From the NCBI GenBank assembly GCA_036584525.1, contig JAZHDG010000014.1, positions 1 to 7,222 of the forward strand: a DNA stretch of 7,222 nt, read 5' to 3'. Below the pieces are notes generated by a model. That model made no database searches and was not told the DNA's origin. It saw only the letters and a list, made by a program, of their open reading frames with translations. The translations under genes were made by a program, and so were the position numbers. Of the stretch, positions 5,478 to 7,222 are shown in pieces. This stretch comes from UBA6181 sp016934015. GTDB taxonomy: Bacteria > Bacillota_I > Bacilli_A > Acholeplasmatales > Acholeplasmataceae. The first letter of the stretch is position 1, and each line of letters starts with the position of its first letter.

Positions 5478-5588
5478 TTCCCCATCAAGCATCATCATTC
5501 AATAGTAGCGTGTGAACCTGGTCAGGTCTTGATTGAAGCAGCCATAAGCATGTTTACTATGTGGGTGATGATGCTTGATGGGGATTTT
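5478..5588 (+). ncRNA. ffs: Signal recognition particle RNA, small (4.5S-like) type
   Basis: The conserved SRP core G-G-T-C-A-G-G-T-C (5520-5528) and G-A-A-G-C-A-G-C-C (5535-5543) matches the Ffh-binding helix 8 of bacterial SRP RNA. The ends form a perfect 18-bp stem: 5480-5497 pairs with 5566-5583. The whole RNA is about 110 bases with no Alu domain, unlike the roughly 270-base RNA of Bacillus. With Ffh it targets nascent membrane proteins. The apical loop is unusual: U-G-A-U flanked by a U-U mismatch replaces the common C-G-G-A-A-G. The 5' end starts about four bases after the tadA stop and I see no convincing promoter, so it may be processed from a tdk-tadA transcript or use a promoter inside tadA. 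The long stem followed by TTTT probably also ends transcription. Exact ends are estimates. Confidence 0.93.
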
Positions 5589-5595
5589 AAATAAT

Positions 5596-5636
5596 TTCAA
5601 TGAAACTGATATTCAATGAATCTTTAGATTCAATGA
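5596..5636 (+). repeat. Three direct repeats of TTCAATGA with a dyad, upstream of the 5665 gene
   Basis: TTCAATGA occurs at 5596-5603, 5612-5619 and 5629-5636, with start spacings of 16 and 17 bases. Between copies two and three, TGAATC (5617-5622) and GATTCA (5627-5632) form an inverted repeat around TTTA. The last copy abuts the -10 box. This looks like a possible regulator-binding array, but the sequence is AT-rich and chance cannot be excluded. Confidence 0.4.
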
Positions 5637-5642
5637 TATAAT
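5637..5642 (+). promoter_or_regulatory. Promoter -10 box for the 5665 gene
   Basis: A perfect TATAAT lies 22 bases before the start codon's upstream region. The best -35 candidate is TTCAAT (5612-5617) at a loose 19-base spacing, and it falls inside the repeat array, so an activator may be needed. The predicted transcript start is near 5649, leaving a very short leader that still includes the Shine-Dalgarno. Confidence 0.5.
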
Positions 5643-5664
5643 AAAAAAGACGGAGGATTTAAAT

Positions 5665-6309
5665 ATGAAACTTAACCCTAAAATATATAATCAATTAAAA
5701 GGAACACCATTTATGTCGCAAAATATTGACGGTGTATTGGTCGAATTTTTCTACATGGATGATACACCATATCTTTATCAATATGCTGGTAAAGGGAGAT
5801 TTGCTATTTGGACATCAAATGGTATTAATTATCGTGTACTCATTGAAAGAACTTATTATGAAGCTATTGAAGGGTTCTATGAAGAACCAATTAATCGCAT
5901 TTGGGTTCAATTTTTAGATCGCATTGGTAAGATAACAAAGAAAATCAATTTACTTTTTATCATCCCAATCATCATTTTTTATTTGGGAATTGCGGTTTTA
6001 GCAACATTATTCCTACAAGAACACATGTTGACGATTTTACTTGTATTGATTGTGATGGTTGTCATTTCAAATATGATTCAAGGACAAATTGTCAATAAAA
6101 GAGTTCGTAAAGAAAATCAAGCTGCTCAAGATGAAATTAGAAATTATCTTGGTGAAGGCGGGTTTAATGAAATGGTTCAAAAACAAGAAGAACATCATAA
6201 AGCATATTTTAAGTTTGAAGATGAACCAGTGGAAACCGAAATAGTTGAAACAGAAGAAATTACAGAAGAAGAAACTGAAAAATCAGAATCAAATTCGGAT
6301 GAAGAATAG
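5665..6309 (+). CDS. Unrecognised membrane protein with an acidic C-terminal tail
   Basis: I do not recognise the family of this 214-residue protein. Residues 1-90 are soluble, rich in Tyr and Phe, and look like a small mixed beta domain (I-D-G-V-L-V-E-F-F-Y, then G-R-F-A-I-W, then Y-R-V-L-I-E). Two membrane helices follow (about 95-117 and 120-139), forming a hairpin with a very short turn. A charged, helix-like stretch (141-180) leads to a tail in which 16 of the last 30 residues are Asp or Glu. There is no signal peptide, and the Lys/Arg around the hairpin suggest both ends are cytoplasmic. GGAGG (5652-5656) gives a strong ribosome binding site eight bases before the ATG. It has its own promoter and probably shares a transcript with mnmG, 30 bases downstream. 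It could be a scaffold or a membrane-tethered regulator; no function is assigned. Confidence 0.85.
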   Translation: MKLNPKIYNQLKGTPFMSQNIDGVLVEFFYMDDTPYLYQYAGKGRFAIWTSNGINYRVLIERTYYEAIEGFYEEPINRIWVQFLDRIGKITKKINLLFIIPIIIFYLGIAVLATLFLQEHMLTILLVLIVMVVISNMIQGQIVNKRVRKENQAAQDEIRNYLGEGGFNEMVQKQEEHHKAYFKFEDEPVETEIVETEEITEEETEKSESNSDEE

Positions 6310-6339
6310 CTTATTCTTAAATAGCAGAGAAAAAAATTT

Positions 6340-7222
6340 ATGATATATGATGGAATTATTGTCGGAGGAGGGCATGCTGGTATAGAAGCTGCACTCGCAA
6401 TGGCACGAATGGGCAATCGAACAATTTTAATTACTGGCAACCTGTCAAAGGTTGCTTCTTTGCCTTGTAATCCTTCAATAGGTGGTCCAGCAAAAGGTAT
6501 TGTTGTACGTGAAATTGATGCTCTTGGTGGACAAATGGCTAAAAGTGCCGATCAAGGTCAAATTCAAATCAAAATGCTTAATGCTTCAAAAGGGCCAGCT
6601 GTACGTGCTTTAAGAGCACAGATTGACAAAATTAAATATCCCAAAATTATGCTAGAAGTGTTAAAAAACACTGAAAATCTCGATCTTAAAGAAGACTTGG
6701 TCGAATCATTAATAACAGATGGAACAAATGTTTTTGGCGTGATTTTACAATCCGGCGAACAAATTTTAAGTAAAACAGTCATTTTAACAACGGGAACTTA
6801 CCTCAATAGTAGTATTTTAATTGGCAAAGAACGCACACCAAGTGGACCAAGTGGTGAACCAACAACATATGGCATTAGTCAGCAATTGAAAGATTTGGGA
6901 TTTGATGTTGTTCGATTAAAAACCGGAACACCTCCAAGAATTGCAAAGGATTCAATTGATATCACAAAAATGGCACCTCAGCCAGGTGACAAAGATCAAC
7001 AAACATTTAGTTACGATAATATATATTATGATGAAAATCCACAAGAATTATGCTACCTAACGCATACAAATCTTAAAACACATGGCATTATTAATTTACA
7101 TCTCGATGAATCAGCCATGTATGGTGGAGTTGTTGAAGGAGTTGGACCCAGATATTGTCCTTCCATAGAAGATAAAGTCGTTCGATTTTTTGATAAACAA
7201 CGGCATCAGGTTTTTATTGAAC
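6340..7222 (+). CDS. mnmG: MnmG, tRNA uridine 5-carboxymethylaminomethyl modification enzyme (partial, N-terminal 294 residues)
   Basis: The gene runs off the right edge after 294 codons of an expected 600-odd. It opens with an FAD-binding Rossmann motif, V-G-G-G-H-A-G (8-14), then P-C43-N-P-S-I-G-G-P-A-K-G, R-E-I-D-A-L-G-G, N-A-S-K-G-P-A-V-R-A-L-R-A-Q, K-T-G-T-P-P-R (194-200), C-Y-L-T-H-T-N (238-244) and G-P-R-Y-C273-P-S-I-E-D-K. The two cysteines match those conserved in MnmG. With MnmE it installs the cmnm5 group on U34 of several tRNAs, using FAD and a folate C1 unit. The PCNP and GPRYCPSIEDK motifs separate it from the shorter TrmFO. The Shine-Dalgarno is weak (AGAG near 6326). The ATG at 6347 is out of frame, so 6340 is the only sensible start. 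It probably shares a transcript with the upstream gene. Confidence 0.97.
   Translation, partial: MIYDGIIVGGGHAGIEAALAMARMGNRTILITGNLSKVASLPCNPSIGGPAKGIVVREIDALGGQMAKSADQGQIQIKMLNASKGPAVRALRAQIDKIKYPKIMLEVLKNTENLDLKEDLVESLITDGTNVFGVILQSGEQILSKTVILTTGTYLNSSILIGKERTPSGPSGEPTTYGISQQLKDLGFDVVRLKTGTPPRIAKDSIDITKMAPQPGDKDQQTFSYDNIYYDENPQELCYLTHTNLKTHGIINLHLDESAMYGGVVEGVGPRYCPSIEDKVVRFFDKQRHQVFIE

Noticed and set aside
5478..5588. Long inverted repeat as a transposon end or MITE
   Set aside because: The interior matches the SRP RNA core and the repeat is its terminal stem; no target duplication was seen.
1..7222. Reassignment of TGA to tryptophan, as in mycoplasmas
   Set aside because: Recognised proteins end at their expected lengths with standard stops, Trp codons are TGG, and TGA at 1607-1609 ends a gene.

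Overview
The window is a gene-dense, AT-rich stretch with every recognisable gene on the + strand. TGA is read as a stop (it ends the 70-residue ORF at 1609) and the Trp codons I checked are TGG, so the standard code applies. The translations look Firmicutes-like. The SRP RNA is the short type without an Alu domain. Together these suggest a low-GC Firmicute or a standard-code Mollicutes relative (Acholeplasma, Izemoplasma or Haloplasma-like, or Erysipelotrichia); this placement is an inference.

Region 1 (1-4062) is the 3' half of a tightly packed redox operon: the tail of rnfG, then rnfE, rnfA, a 70-aa one-helix Cys-rich protein, a very short rnfB, a lipoprotein ApbE flavin transferase, a NusG-domain-II membrane protein and a Gx-transporter/HepS-I family membrane protein. 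RnfE and RnfA carry the Cys residues known to hold a [2Fe-2S] cluster inside the membrane. The RnfG tail carries the D-x-x-T-G-A-T flavinylation site that ApbE proteins modify. Two points stand out. The 70-aa Cys protein has the layout of the NQR maturation factor NqrM, normally associated with Na+-NQR rather than Rnf. RnfB keeps only its membrane anchor and one [4Fe-4S] motif, with no polyferredoxin part. The three genes after rnfB resemble the flavin transferase, EetA and EetB parts of Gram-positive extracellular electron transfer loci, so the operon may join an ion-pumping Rnf core to extracytosolic flavin chemistry.

Region 2 (4063-5590) holds housekeeping genes: a clear promoter and a short hairpin leader for rpmE (zinc-type ribosomal protein L31), a rho-independent terminator, tdk (thymidine kinase, lacking three of the four usual zinc-site cysteines), tadA (tRNA adenosine deaminase, overlapping tdk) and the SRP RNA gene directly after tadA. 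The tadA-SRP RNA adjacency is also found in Bacillus.

Region 3 (5591-7222) has a promoter set among short repeats, an unrecognised two-helix membrane protein with a very acidic tail, and the first 294 codons of mnmG. tadA and mnmG both act on the tRNA wobble position. No mobile element, CRISPR array, tRNA or rRNA gene was seen, and no gene-free stretch exceeds 300 bases.
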